Origin: Rubinisphaera italica
GTDB taxonomy: Bacteria > Planctomycetota > Planctomycetia > Planctomycetales > Planctomycetaceae
Direction of reading: 5' to 3'
NCBI RefSeq assembly: GCF_007859715.1
Contig: NZ_SJPG01000001.1
Coordinates: 4,118,728 to 4,182,727, forward strand
Length of the DNA: 64,000 bases
A program made the translations under genes and the position numbers. Below are positions 1-8,956 of the stretch, piece after piece. The notes beneath the pieces were generated by a model that was given only the letters and a program-made list of their open reading frames with translations, was not told the origin of the DNA and made no database searches. Within the stretch, counting starts at the first letter, position 1. Each line of letters starts with the position of its first letter.

Positions 1-1008
1 AAGTAACTCAGCCTGACCCAGACAGGGCAGACCAACCAGTGCCGTCAATTCCATCCAGGCCGTTTCATAAGCGATACGAGCTTTCTGTTGTACCAGAATC
101 GCTTCCTGATTCTGCGTTTTCGACTGCAGCACTTCGATTTGGGTATCTTCGAGTGCATCCTTCCGCAACTGGGTAATTTCAACACCCCGTGTCGTCACTT
201 CAACAAACTCCGTCGCCGCGGCCAGTTCCTGCTGAGCGGCAACTGCTGCAAAGAAGCGGATGCGAACATCCGTCAGCACTCGCATCCGTTGAGTTTCCAA
301 TTCCCATTGCTGTGCGGCAGTGGCATGAGAAAGAACCTGGCGATTCAGTTGCAGCTTGCCACCCCGCACAAACTCCCGCTCGAAAAACAGACCATGCTGA
401 TCGGTGTTTTGATCCGCAATCTGACTGCCGAAGTAGCCAACAATCGGGTTGGCACCTCGCCCCACCTGATCGTAAAAACCTTGAGACCGAACAATTGAAG
501 CATTGGCCTGCTTCAAAGTCGGATTGTTTTCTAAAGCCAGATTTTCCAGCTCATTCAGCGTCATTTTCGAACCTGCTCCAACAGAATATTCGGTCAGGCA
601 GGTCTGGTTGGAATCACTGAGGTTGGAATCATCGGGGCTCGATTCAGACGCTTCTCCTATCGCCAGTTCAACTTTCTGAGATTCCGACTTCGTGCTCTCC
701 TCTGACTCATCTTTGAGAGCTGAAGCCAGCACGATTTCTTCGCTTTCCGGGATGACGGCATCATTCTCAGCCACTTCGGTCGCTACGGCCGCATCTGTCG
801 GAGCCGTAGCTTCTGCAATAGCGGCAGTATCAGGTGCCGATTGAGGCTCTGCAGCTTCCGGATTAGCAGACTTGAGCTCAGCGATTTGATGCTGAGCAGG
901 CAGCTCCCGATTATCGATCATCTCTAAATGAGAATGCGAACTCGAACAGCCAACCGGAGCCAAAACAGCTAGCAGAAGTCCCAAATGAGCAGCGGACGAT
1001 TGTCGCAT
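1..1008 (-). CDS. TolC-family outer membrane efflux lipoprotein, N-terminal part (cut by window edge)
   Basis: The minus-strand frame is open from an ATG at 1008 to the window edge (336 codons), so the C-terminus is missing. The N-terminus is a lipoprotein signal (LLLAVLAPVGC, lipobox Cys about residue 21). An Ala/Glu/Ser-rich linker of over 100 residues follows. From about residue 148 the sequence looks like the first helical repeat of outer membrane efflux proteins (MTLNELENLALENNPTLKQA, then long amphipathic helices with AAVAAQQELAAA). A Shine-Dalgarno AGGAAAG lies about 5 bases before the ATG. TolC-type proteins form trimeric outer-membrane channels for RND or ABC exporters. The partner pump would lie beyond the left edge and is not visible. 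The long low-complexity linker before the channel domain is unusual. The family call is fairly firm; the substrate is unknown. Confidence 0.82.
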   Translation of the reverse strand, partial: MRQSSAAHLGLLLAVLAPVGCSSSHSHLEMIDNRELPAQHQIAELKSANPEAAEPQSAPDTAAIAEATAPTDAAVATEVAENDAVIPESEEIVLASALKDESEESTKSESQKVELAIGEASESSPDDSNLSDSNQTCLTEYSVGAGSKMTLNELENLALENNPTLKQANASIVRSQGFYDQVGRGANPIVGYFGSQIADQNTDQHGLFFEREFVRGGKLQLNRQVLSHATAAQQWELETQRMRVLTDVRIRFFAAVAAQQELAAATEFVEVTTRGVEITQLRKDALEDTQIEVLQSKTQNQEAILVQQKARIAYETAWMELTALVGLPCLGQAELL

Positions 1009-1631
1009 ATGTCTTTCCTGTGTCATGTCTCAGTTGATTCAACTGTTCACAAACGGATAATAGTCTCAGGGTGTACAATCCTAACTTCGGCCACTCTCGG
1101 CACCTCAGTTCAATTCGACACATTCGCAAAGACTGTTTTCTGCAGACTCAATCGCGCCATCCACTACAACCCGAACTTCTCGCAAAATTACGGCGAGGCA
1201 ACGATAAAAAAACTGAACACATAAGCATTGAATCTTATATAAATCTCCTAAACTCCAGAGAAAAAGCAGGAATGACACAGTGCCTCAAGGCAAAAACGCG
1301 AGATAAGAAAACGACGCGCAGGCAATTGAGACAGAAATAATTGAGACAGCAGGAGAAGTCGCTCTTCAATTTCACGATCGATCGAATTCGTATCACAATG
1401 AATTCATCATTCTCATTATTTTGAGTGGGCGCACTCTGTTAGAGAAAAGTGACTTTCAATATTTCAGGAATGATCTGCAGCCTATGTGACCTGGAACAGC
1501 TGATCGGAATGACGGTTAAGAATTGGATTCCTCTTCGTAACCGGGTACAATATTTAGTGACAATCAAGTATTAATTCGCGATCCCTGAAATCCGCTGGGC
1601 TTATCGCCCGCTATCTGATAAGGAAAAATGA
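1009..1631. other. Intergenic region without a recognised gene
   Basis: About 620 bases between two divergently oriented genes. Short open frames exist on both strands but have no ribosome binding site, no recognisable protein motif and low-complexity composition. The region must hold the promoters of the efflux lipoprotein (leftward) and the TPR gene (rightward). I could not identify convincing promoter boxes or an RNA gene. Confidence 0.5.
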
Positions 1632-1961
1632 ATGTCTGACTTAAATACTCTGTACGATGAAGCCACCAAATTGAAAGATGTGGGCGATCTCGAAGGAGCA
1701 GTCGCCAAACTTCGTGAAATTCTGGTTCAGGACGATAAATATGTTCTTGCTCACACGGCTCTAGCGGTCCATCTGCAGAAACTGGGACACAACGAGCAGG
1801 CATTAGCACATGCGAAAAAGGTTGTGGAAATCGAACCTGATGACCCATTCTCACACGCACAGCTTTCTGTCATTTCCCAGCGATGTGGCATGATTAACGA
1901 AGCGGAAGATGCGTTAGCACAATCAAATAACATGGGAGCTGGTGGCTGCGGATCTCACTAA
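1632..1961 (+). CDS. Small tetratricopeptide (TPR) repeat protein
   Basis: A 109-residue protein made almost wholly of TPR helices. Three helix pairs can be traced: residues 3-36 (LYDEATKLKDVGDLEGAVAK), 37-70 (KYVLAHTALAVHLQKLGHNE) and 71-104 (DPFSHAQLSVISQRCGMINE), each with the usual small residues at positions 8 and 20. There is no signal peptide, so it is probably cytoplasmic. An AAGGA ribosome site lies just before the ATG. The C-terminus ends in a Gly/Cys/His tail (GAGGCGSH) that could bind a metal, which is speculative. TPR proteins act as protein-interaction scaffolds; the partner cannot be told from the sequence. The UbiA-family gene follows about 60 bases downstream and may be co-transcribed. 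Confidence 0.85.
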   Translation: MSDLNTLYDEATKLKDVGDLEGAVAKLREILVQDDKYVLAHTALAVHLQKLGHNEQALAHAKKVVEIEPDDPFSHAQLSVISQRCGMINEAEDALAQSNNMGAGGCGSH

Positions 1962-2024
1962 CACTGTGAAATTCCGGAAAGCCAGACTGAGACATCGACA
2001 AGAGTTTGAGGGCCAAATAAAATA

Positions 2025-2921
2025 ATGTCTTTGATGCCGTTGTTGCGTTTATTGCGAATCCCGGCTGTCTTCACCACATTTCCGGATGTGTTGGCCGGGT
2101 ATGCAATTGTGCGACAGGGGCAAATTGCATCTCTGGAATTAACGGGACTACTGGCGGCTTCGGGATGTCTGTACCTTTCCGGAATGGTCTGGAATGATTT
2201 GTTTGATGTCGAGCAGGACCTTGTCGAACGCCCCACTCGTCCACTGCCAGCTGGAGAAATCAAACCCAAAATGGCTCGCCTGCTGGCTTCGGTTTTGATG
2301 CTCGCGGGAATCTGTGCCGCAATGCTGGTTTCAATGCCCGCCTTCTTCGTGAGTCTGGCACTTGCGGGGACAATTCTTGCGTACGATGCTGGCGGAAAAA
2401 AAACACCTGCAGGCCCCTTACTAATGGGTTTTTGCCGTGGCTTCAACGTCCTGCTGGGAGCAGCTTGCGTGACCTCATTCAAAGAGTGGGGCGTTCATCC
2501 TGCACTGCTTGTCTCTGCAATCATGACACTCTACGTCTGCGGAATCACGCTATTCGCACGCAGCGAAGCAAGTAAAAGTGCAGCATGGCCTTTGACAGTC
2601 GGATTGATACTCTCTGTGCTGGCATTACTGGCATGGGGGGGAATAGCAGCGGTGCTTTCAACAGGATCTGCAGTCATGCTGGTGGTCGTGATGTTGATAT
2701 TGATCGCATTTCAAGTACTCCGCAGAGCGCTACCGGCTATTCGATCTCGCGAGCCGGCACAGGTCCAGCAGACGGTTCGGGCAATGTTGCTCACGATTCC
2801 GATGCTTGAAGCAATCGTCATCATCGCCCACGGCGGCCCTCACGCAATGCCGATGGCCGTTGCAGCCGCGTTAATGATGATCCCTGGAATCATCCTGTCC
2901 CGCTACATCCCCATGACATGA
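2025..2921 (+). CDS. UbiA-family prenyltransferase (EboC-like)
   Basis: A 298-residue integral membrane protein with about eight or nine hydrophobic segments. It carries the first Asp-rich motif of the UbiA superfamily, NDLFDVEQD (residues 57-65). The second motif is atypical: YDAGGKKTPAGPLLMGFCRGFN (starting about residue 120), with a single Asp followed by Lys and Arg. That form resembles the EboC branch of UbiA proteins, which occurs in ebo clusters linked to export of pigments or terpenoid-like compounds, rather than true ubiquinone or haem O synthases. No other ebo genes are adjacent. A GAGGG ribosome site precedes the ATG by 9 bases. Family membership is firm; the EboC assignment is a recollection of the motif and the substrate is unknown. 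Confidence 0.82.
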   Translation: MSLMPLLRLLRIPAVFTTFPDVLAGYAIVRQGQIASLELTGLLAASGCLYLSGMVWNDLFDVEQDLVERPTRPLPAGEIKPKMARLLASVLMLAGICAAMLVSMPAFFVSLALAGTILAYDAGGKKTPAGPLLMGFCRGFNVLLGAACVTSFKEWGVHPALLVSAIMTLYVCGITLFARSEASKSAAWPLTVGLILSVLALLAWGGIAAVLSTGSAVMLVVVMLILIAFQVLRRALPAIRSREPAQVQQTVRAMLLTIPMLEAIVIIAHGGPHAMPMAVAAALMMIPGIILSRYIPMT

Positions 2922-3186
2922 TCAATTTTCAGTTATGGATTCAAATGAAGCCATTGATTTGGCTGCCTGATCGTCAATGTGCCTTACCGAATTGCATCAT
3001 TGCTAAGGCGTAGGGCATAAATGACCTTGAAATCAAAATGTTGACATATTCTTAAATGTCACGAAATATCACTTTGGCTGTTAAATGTAACACTTTAATA
3101 AAAATGCTCTGAATTTTACATTCTTGGCCCCAAATCTGCTCTTACGTCAATATCTTCTTAAATAAATCATTGATCAGGAGTGGAAC

Positions 3187-4140
3187 ATGAAACAGAGAAA
3201 CAATTCACGAATGGCGTTCACCCTGATTGAGCTACTCGTTGTGATAGCCATCATTGCGATATTGGTAGCACTATTATTACCAGCAGTCCAGCAAGCCCGA
3301 GAAGCGGCCAGACGGAGTGCCTGTAAAAACAAGATGAAGCAGATTGGTTTAGCACTGCACAATTATCATGACACTCATTCTGTTTTTCCTCCGGGCCAGG
3401 TGGCTGGTGGGGATTGTGACGACACAAAAGGAACAGCTGGAGTAACTGCAATGAACATGAATGGGCTGGTCATGTTATTGCCAAGTCTGGAGCAGGGCGC
3501 ATTATATGATCAATTGGATTTCAATAAGGCCTTTAATGTGAAAGTCCAAAGTTCGATTCCACTGGCAGGTGGAGACGCAACATTTAATGGAACGTTGATC
3601 GACCGTGACCTGGATATCTTTTTGTGTCCTTCTGATCCTGGTCCAGTATCACAATCTCTCAGCCCCACTTATTACGACCCTCCGGGACAAACTGCAGTCC
3701 ATCGAACGAACTACGATTTCACGGCTCTTCGAGATCATGATGTTTGCAACTATTGGACGAAACGAACTTCTCGTCCGATGTTTGAAGACGGTAGTAAATG
3801 CAAAATTCGTGATATTTCAGATGGAACGACCAACACCGCAATGGTTCTCGAAACCAGACAGGCCTGCTGTGGAAATGGACAGAATGCTCACTGGGCCGCT
3901 CGTGGCTGGGTACAGGTTGGCTTGAGTCTTTCTTCACAAGCTCCCAATACGACAGTACGCTCCGGGGTTGACCATAAGCCAAGATTAGGCGATTGGGGTT
4001 GGACCGGAAGTTATCATCAGGGAGGAATTCAAATGGTACTCGCTGACGGAGGTGTTCGCTTTTTGAGTGAAAATACGGATTACAGTATTCGCTTAAATCT
4101 CGAAATAATCAACGACGGTCAGGTATTGAATGAATTCTAG
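3187..4140 (+). CDS. DUF1559 protein with prepilin-type N-terminal leader
   Basis: A 317-residue planctomycete-type secreted protein. Residues 10-31 (AFTLIELLVVIAIIAILVAL) are a type IV pilin/type II secretion pseudopilin leader, with cleavage expected before Phe and a conserved Glu at mature position 5. Next comes the family block LLPAVQQAREAARRSACKNKMKQIGLALHNYHD. The C-terminal signature (GGIQMVLADGGVRFLSENTD) is typical of DUF1559, where H/D-G-GV-RF motifs recur. The start is supported by AGGAG 8 bases upstream. These proteins occur in dozens of paralogues per planctomycete genome and are probably processed by a prepilin peptidase and held at the cell surface. Function is unknown. The small lipoprotein 560 bases downstream is a usual companion. 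Confidence 0.93.
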   Translation: MKQRNNSRMAFTLIELLVVIAIIAILVALLLPAVQQAREAARRSACKNKMKQIGLALHNYHDTHSVFPPGQVAGGDCDDTKGTAGVTAMNMNGLVMLLPSLEQGALYDQLDFNKAFNVKVQSSIPLAGGDATFNGTLIDRDLDIFLCPSDPGPVSQSLSPTYYDPPGQTAVHRTNYDFTALRDHDVCNYWTKRTSRPMFEDGSKCKIRDISDGTTNTAMVLETRQACCGNGQNAHWAARGWVQVGLSLSSQAPNTTVRSGVDHKPRLGDWGWTGSYHQGGIQMVLADGGVRFLSENTDYSIRLNLEIINDGQVLNEF

Positions 4141-4375
4141 TGCCCTTGCAGGGCTTAGAATTCGGCCTCAAATAATTGTAACGCACTCCGTTGTTGTGCT
4201 TGATAGCACTATCCACCCGAATTATCAGTGTCGATGACGCACTAGTGCTGTGTAACAGCTTTAAATTAGGGCATCGTTCGGCGTAACCCGCTCCGTTGTC
4301 GCTCCTTGCGACTTGACCAACCCTAAAATTGAATTGGAACGCTGCACTAGTATTCTGTTCCAACTAAGAATTAGG
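4138..4375. repeat. Degenerate 105-bp direct tandem repeat
   Basis: Units starting at 4138, 4243 and 4348 are exactly 105 bases apart. Each begins with TAGT, the first being the stop codon of the DUF1559 gene. Units 1 and 2 share a well conserved core (GTAACnCnCTCCGTTGT at 4178-4194 and 4283-4299) and a common end GCAC. The rest is about half identical without gaps. Unit 3 keeps only its first 30 or so bases (TAGTnTTCTG...GAATTAGGG) before the sequence changes into an inverted repeat. Confidence 0.6.
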
Positions 4376-4447
4376 GTGGCACTGGCTTTTCCAGTGTATC
4401 AAAAATTTAGTTTCAGTCTCGACTTTCACTGGTGAAGCCAGTGGCAC
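4376..4447. repeat. Inverted repeat (GTGGCACTGGCTT family)
   Basis: The left arm at 4376-4396 (GTGGCACTGGCTTTTCCAGTG) pairs with the right arm at 4427-4447 with two mismatches. Each arm is itself partly palindromic (CACTGG/CCAGTG). It looks like a REP-type dispersed intergenic element. No T-run follows, so a terminator role is unlikely. Confidence 0.65.
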
Positions 4448-4704
4448 ACAACACGAAGTTTTAAGCCGAAAAATCTAGCAGACAAAATTCAATAATGACC
4501 TGCAGAGTTCAGCAGGAGCAAACAGAGCGTTTTCAGTTCATTTGATGTCCAAGCGACTGCAGAAACTATTTGAATATGGTCTAGATTTTTAGGTCAGGCA
4601 ATATTGCATAACTTTTCTGCAATGTCGCTTGTCGACAATTTCTCCCAAATAACGATCGACTTCTGCCAGACGAACTGTGAGAATTACTAATGCTTGAGGT
4701 GCCG

Positions 4705-5196
4705 ATGTTCATAAGGAAAAACTTAGTATTCGTATTAATGACTCTATGTGGATTGTCGATTGGCTGTTCCCAAAGCGATACGGAACCAGCTTTTTTTGCA
4801 GATCTGGTGATCGTAAACGGGAAAGTAACGATAGATGGCAATCCCGTTTCCGGTGCTACTGTCAACTTTATTCCAGCAGATTTGAGTCAATCTGGTGGAA
4901 TCGGGACTGGGGTCACGGTGATTACCGGTGATTACGATTTGATCACGCCCCAGCCGGGAAGCCTGGAAAGCCAGCCAAAAGGGATCGTTCCAGGATCTTA
5001 TAAAGTCACCATCACAAAATTACAGATGCCCGACGGAAGTCCTGTTCCCGAAGGGACCGACGATGCGATGGCAATGGCGATGAACGCTCGGGAAGCAATT
5101 CCAGAGAAATACAGCGATCCAGAGAAGACCGAACTTCTCGTTGAAGTCGATCATACTTCACCCTTCGTGCAGAACTTCGAACTGAAGAGGGAATAA
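4705..5196 (+). CDS. Small secreted lipoprotein with carboxypeptidase regulatory-like fold
   Basis: A 163-residue protein with a lipoprotein signal (MFIRKNLVFVLMTLCGLSIGC). The mature part begins VNGKVTIDGNPVSGATVNFIPAD, followed by TGDYDLITPQPG and GIVPGSYKVTITK. These are the strands of a carboxypeptidase regulatory-like (transthyretin/Ig-like) domain, common in planctomycete lipoproteins encoded beside DUF1559 genes. I chose the ATG at 4705 because GAGG sits 5 bases upstream and the signal peptide then starts cleanly; an in-frame ATG at 4690 would add five residues. Members of this group are assumed to be periplasmic or surface proteins. The binding partner is unknown. Confidence 0.82.
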   Translation: MFIRKNLVFVLMTLCGLSIGCSQSDTEPAFFADLVIVNGKVTIDGNPVSGATVNFIPADLSQSGGIGTGVTVITGDYDLITPQPGSLESQPKGIVPGSYKVTITKLQMPDGSPVPEGTDDAMAMAMNAREAIPEKYSDPEKTELLVEVDHTSPFVQNFELKRE

Positions 5197-5226
5197 TATT
5201 GACCCGCTATAATTCAGAATGCTTCA

Positions 5227-6162
5227 CTACGATGCTTCACGGAATTTCAGAGATGGTTTCTCGATAGTCACAATTGTATTCGGTGGTACGCTTTTCATCA
5301 GAGAAACGCTCGCACCAATCACTGAGTTTGCTCCGACGACCGTATCGCCCCCCAGTACAGTTGCGTTGGCATAAATCACGACCCCTTCGCCAATGGTCGG
5401 ATGTCGCTTGGTGCCGCGAATGATTTTCCCTTCACCATCTTTCGGAAAGCTGAGGGCTCCCAAAGTCACTCCTTGATAGATTTTCACGTGCGGATGAATC
5501 TCGCAGGTTTCTCCGATAACCACACCGGTTCCGTGATCGATAAAGAACGAATGGCCGATGTTGGCTCCGGGGTGTAAATCGATCCCCGTTTTCGAGTGAG
5601 ACCACTCCGACATCATGCGTGGAATGAAGGGGACATTGCGACGATACAGTTCGTGAGCCAGTCGATGTGTTGTAATCGCTTCTAATCCTGGATAGGAAAA
5701 GATGATTTCATCCAGGCTCTTTGCAGCCGGGTCGCCATCGTAAGCGGCTTGAACATCTTTGGAGAGAATCGAACGGAGTTCAGGAATCGTCTTCAAAAAG
5801 TTGATCGTAATCTCCTGAGCTTCCGCTTCAAAATCTTTTTCGATAATCGCTTCGCAATCGGCATCGTTACGAGTGGTGAAATCGTGACGCAAGGCTCGGC
5901 AGATTTGCTGGGTCAGTGTATCGTGCAGGGTGTCAATCAAATCACCCACGTGATATGGCACATTCCCAAAATGGAGATTCTGTCGCCGACGATATCCGGG
6001 ATACAGGATCTCGGATAGATCCGCCAATAACGAAGTGATTTCGTTATAACTCGGGAGTGGACAATGTCCGAGATGGTTGATCGAACCGATCTCGTGATAG
6101 CTGGCCACAATCTGCTCGGTGATTTCGGGCAGGATTTCTTTTCGACGAAAATCGCTCGCCAT
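5227..6162 (-). CDS. cysE: Serine O-acetyltransferase
   Basis: A 311-residue enzyme that acetylates L-serine with acetyl-CoA, the first step of cysteine synthesis. The N-terminal half is helical, with the conserved block [25 protein letters not shown] and a site like [19 protein letters not shown]. The C-terminal half is the left-handed beta-helix of hexapeptide repeats ([59 protein letters not shown]). The His/Asp pair of IDHGTG is in place. Length and architecture match the longer EpsC/plant-like form. The start at 6162 has AGAGGC 7 bases upstream; an in-frame ATG at 6219 lacks one. No cysK lies nearby. It converges on the lipoprotein gene with a gap of 30 bases. Confidence 0.93.
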   Translation of the reverse strand: MASDFRRKEILPEITEQIVASYHEIGSINHLGHCPLPSYNEITSLLADLSEILYPGYRRRQNLHFGNVPYHVGDLIDTLHDTLTQQICRALRHDFTTRNDADCEAIIEKDFEAEAQEITINFLKTIPELRSILSKDVQAAYDGDPAAKSLDEIIFSYPGLEAITTHRLAHELYRRNVPFIPRMMSEWSHSKTGIDLHPGANIGHSFFIDHGTGVVIGETCEIHPHVKIYQGVTLGALSFPKDGEGKIIRGTKRHPTIGEGVVIYANATVLGGDTVVGANSVIGASVSLMKSVPPNTIVTIEKPSLKFREAS

Positions 6163-6534
6163 GATGAGCCTCTTTTTATCATTTGAACTTAGTGCGAAAA
6201 GTTGCACAGACTGACACAAGTTATCGGCATCCTATAATTTCTGCTGAACTGTCAGATTCATTCTTGCCGGTCGTCGCCACGGGAAAAACTCTGCAGTCGC
6301 TAAAGTTTATCTGACTTAACCGACCGGAGTTATCCCTGCAAACCATACCTATTGTAGTCATGCAGGAATCGGCTGTTCAGTAAAATTCCGGGGAAGGTCT
6401 TAAAGATTCTGCAGGATCGTTCGAACTTGCAGAGTTTATTGCGATACCAATCGTTTTATTCGCCGATAATATTAATGCGTGAATCCATGCATTACGGTGA
6501 CACCTCTTTTCATGACACGGGCATTTATTGAACA
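6163..6534. other. Intergenic region, divergent promoters expected
   Basis: About 370 bases between cysE (leftward) and the HD-GYP-like gene (rightward). I saw no RNA structure, cysteine-responsive leader or convincing promoter pair. Confidence 0.4.
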
Positions 6535-7788
6535 ATGCGAGATGAATTCACAAAATTCGCAAGAAGTGGATCTCTGCCCGAACCACTGGCTGGAATTCCA
6601 ATCTGGGAAAAATTCCTGGAGAATTCCCTTCAGGCGAAATCGGGTTGCCGGGTGCGAGAAACAAAACTGGGGCAGTCTCCGCAAGCTCGGGAGCAGGCCT
6701 TTCTCAAGCGACTTTCTGGGACTGCTCGAATTACTCTTCAGAAATCTGCGATTTCCACACAAGCCCATCGACTGCAAAGACAGACACTCGATCTGATTCA
6801 ACTTCGCCGTCGGCTCATTCCCGATACTTCCCCAGCTTGGCAATCGATCGAAGTGTTTCTGGCAGCCGCCCAACTTCATCAGGCTCTTGACATTTTGCTG
6901 AGTGATGTCGAGACGTTACTGGAATTACATAACCGTGTGGACAATTTGTTTAACGCGACCGATGAACTTCTCTCTGCTCTCTCATCCGGGAAAAGTGTCG
7001 GATTTGTGCGGGTTCAGACTCTCGTGCAATCGGTCATCAATGCAGCCGCAGATTCAACAATTGATCAGAAACTCTGGTTAACGCTCTGCAGTTCCATCGC
7101 TGATTATGAATTGAATACGACTCCATCAGTGCGTCGATTGCCGCTCGCGAATGCTCTGCAAGCATCGTATCTCTGTGCGAAGTTAGTTCGCACAGAAACG
7201 TTAAAAGTCAAAACAGAGCCTTTAATTGCGGCTGCCCTCTTGAAAGATACCGCATTCTGGCATCCTCAACTCTCAGATCACATTATACGGAAAGGTCATC
7301 ATTCCGAATGGTCAGCTGCCCTCACGGGGAATATCAAACGCTATGGTCCTGGTCTGTCTCGAATGATACGACAACACCACGAATGTCTTGATGGAACCGG
7401 AATCCCGTTTGGAGTTCGTGCATCGGATTTGCATGCTGAAGATCGTATTCTCGGGTTGATCACTCGCTGGACGGAACTGTTTCAGCACCAACTCAAAACC
7501 CGCACTTCCATGATGAACACCGATCAGTGGACAGAAGACTTACAGGTTTGTGATGATGCTTTAAAACAGGAAGCAAAACAAAATCGCTGGGATATTGAGT
7601 GGTTGAAATGTCTCCAGATAGTTTTAGAAATCCAACCTAAACCGACCGAAGAGATTGCAGATCCGCTCGTTTCTGGTCGAAATTTGAATGGCTGGAAAGT
7701 TCCTCAGCCAAAATTCATGAAACATCGATTCCCGATCCTGGGAAACAAATCGACTTCAAATGTAAATGCAAAACTGTCTTCGGACTAA
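6535..7788 (+). CDS. HD-GYP-like protein with degenerate catalytic site
   Basis: A 417-residue soluble protein. Residues 200-320 align by eye with the HD-GYP fold of cyclic-di-GMP phosphodiesterases: HHSEWS (255-260), then IRQHHECLDGTGIPFGV (278-294), matching the HHExxDGxGYP signature with GIP instead of GYP, then ASDLHAEDRILGLITRWTEL, the usual helix after it. The HD dyad itself is missing: the equivalent position reads LLKDTAFWHP, with Lys237 in place of His. The N-terminal 200 residues are helical and not recognised. Loss of the first metal ligand suggests a non-catalytic role such as c-di-GMP or protein binding, which is inference. No good ribosome site precedes the ATG, so the start is uncertain. 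The gene stands alone. Confidence 0.7.
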   Translation: MRDEFTKFARSGSLPEPLAGIPIWEKFLENSLQAKSGCRVRETKLGQSPQAREQAFLKRLSGTARITLQKSAISTQAHRLQRQTLDLIQLRRRLIPDTSPAWQSIEVFLAAAQLHQALDILLSDVETLLELHNRVDNLFNATDELLSALSSGKSVGFVRVQTLVQSVINAAADSTIDQKLWLTLCSSIADYELNTTPSVRRLPLANALQASYLCAKLVRTETLKVKTEPLIAAALLKDTAFWHPQLSDHIIRKGHHSEWSAALTGNIKRYGPGLSRMIRQHHECLDGTGIPFGVRASDLHAEDRILGLITRWTELFQHQLKTRTSMMNTDQWTEDLQVCDDALKQEAKQNRWDIEWLKCLQIVLEIQPKPTEEIADPLVSGRNLNGWKVPQPKFMKHRFPILGNKSTSNVNAKLSSD

Positions 7789-8123
7789 CGGTCTGCCCAC
7801 CGTTTATCAGTCTGAGAAAATGGATGTATTTGCTGTCGTTCAGTGACTGCCTTTGTCTGGATAGCCCCAAAAGATTCTTTCGGGGCGGCGCAGTCGTAAG
7901 ATGTTCTCTAAAAAATTCTCCCTCAAACTGTAGACCTCTTGCGGACTTCGTCCACCCAGAGAGCAAAGCGACCTGACTTCTGACCTAATTGAGGCTCCAT
8001 ATTTCCCGAGGGATCGCTGAAAAACAGCCACGCAACATGTACAAGAGTCACTGCATTGTGTGATTTCGGCTGGCTTGAAATAATCAGGCCAACTTGAGGT
8101 CTCAGACAACAGGAGTGAGCAAC
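7789..8123. repeat. Intergenic region with dispersed repeat (copy 1 of 2)
   Basis: Positions 7859-7971 resemble 32442-32550 elsewhere in the window. Both start GGATAGnCCC, continue with ATTCTTTC(A/G)GGG, and share CTCTTG(C/T)GGACTTCGTCC followed by ACCCAGA(G/T)AGC. Between these blocks the two copies are only partly alike. No gene was seen here; the ispD promoter should lie towards the right end. Confidence 0.6.
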
Positions 8124-8867
8124 ATGTCCAGCAAATTTGGAGTCATTCTTCCCGCAGCCGGGAAAAGCAGCCGATTTTCAAAAAACCAGCGAAAGAAGCC
8201 CTTCGTCGATCTGAAAGGTCGCGCGATCTGGCTGAGAGCGGTTGAGCATTTTGTAAATCGCAATGATGTTGCCAAAACGGTTGTGGTGATCTCTCCGGAA
8301 GATCGGGAATACTTCACAACCAAATTTCAGCCAAACCTGGCCTTCATGGATATCGAAGTTGTCGATGGGGGCGCCGAGCGTGCCGATTCTGTTTTGAATG
8401 GCCTGGCTCATATGGGAGATGACATCGATTTTGTCGCCGTGCACGATGCGGCTCGTCCCCTGCTGACGAAGAAATGGGTCGATCGAGTTTTCGCAGCCGC
8501 AGCTGAAAATGACGCGGCTATTCTCGGAATTCCCGTCACCAGCACCATGAAACGGGTGAATAACGGTAGGATTGAAGAAACGGTCCCCCGAGATCAAATG
8601 TGGCTGGCTCAAACGCCGCAGGTCTTTCGCAAGGATCTTTTGCAGAAAGCCTACGATCAACGAGGCGATTTCCAGCCGACTGATGAAGCTCAACTCGTCG
8701 AACGTCTGGGAGTTCCCGTCCATATTGTCGAAGGCTCGGCAATGAACCTCAAGGTCACGACCGCCGATGATTTTAGCATGGCTGAAGCACTCGTCGACCA
8801 CTTGCCGAAGGAATCCCTCCCAAAAACGTTGCATCCCTTCAGCGATGAACCATCGGGATTGTTTTGA
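8124..8867 (+). CDS. ispD: 2-C-methyl-D-erythritol 4-phosphate cytidylyltransferase
   Basis: A 247-residue cytoplasmic enzyme of the non-mevalonate isoprenoid pathway that joins CTP and MEP to give CDP-methylerythritol. Family motifs are all present: LPAAGKSSRF (9-18, nucleotide-binding loop), GGAERADSV (82-90), VHDAARP (106-112) and TPQVFR (164-169). Length is near the usual 230-240. I set the start at 8124 because AGGAGTGAG lies 4-12 bases upstream and residue 2 onwards matches the family; an in-frame ATG at 8094 would add ten residues. No ispF is adjacent. The gene is followed by a long palindromic repeat, not a terminator. Confidence 0.93.
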   Translation: MSSKFGVILPAAGKSSRFSKNQRKKPFVDLKGRAIWLRAVEHFVNRNDVAKTVVVISPEDREYFTTKFQPNLAFMDIEVVDGGAERADSVLNGLAHMGDDIDFVAVHDAARPLLTKKWVDRVFAAAAENDAAILGIPVTSTMKRVNNGRIEETVPRDQMWLAQTPQVFRKDLLQKAYDQRGDFQPTDEAQLVERLGVPVHIVEGSAMNLKVTTADDFSMAEALVDHLPKESLPKTLHPFSDEPSGLF

Positions 8868-8884
8868 TTTTTGGAGATATCATA

Positions 8885-8956
8885 TACAAGCACGAAGCGC
8901 AAGCGAGTGAGTCCTTTATTGCAAGTAAACACACTCGCTTGCGCTTCGTGCTTGTA
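8885..8956. repeat. Long palindromic intergenic repeat, copy 1 (AAGCACGAAGCGCAAGCGAG family)
   Basis: The left arm (TACAAGCACGAAGCGCAAGC, then GAGTG) and its near-perfect reverse complement (ACTCGCTTGCGCTTCGTGCT, then TGTA) flank a loop of about 20 bases. Five further copies occur in the window. This copy lies between ispD and the FabZ-type gene. Confidence 0.9.

Noticed and set aside
88..620. Open frames on the plus strand (136 and 143 codons) at the left end
   Set aside because: They lie antisense to the TolC-family lipoprotein gene, which has a ribosome site, lipobox and family motifs. The plus-strand products have no recognisable features.
1071..1340. Plus-strand open frame of 89 codons in the first intergenic gap
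   Set aside because: No ribosome site, unusual composition and no motif; overlaps another short frame in a different phase.
8885..8956. CRISPR array from the repeated AAGCACGAAGCGCAAG sequence
   Set aside because: Copies are thousands of bases apart, each a single inverted pair with variable loop; there are no regularly spaced direct repeats and no cas genes.
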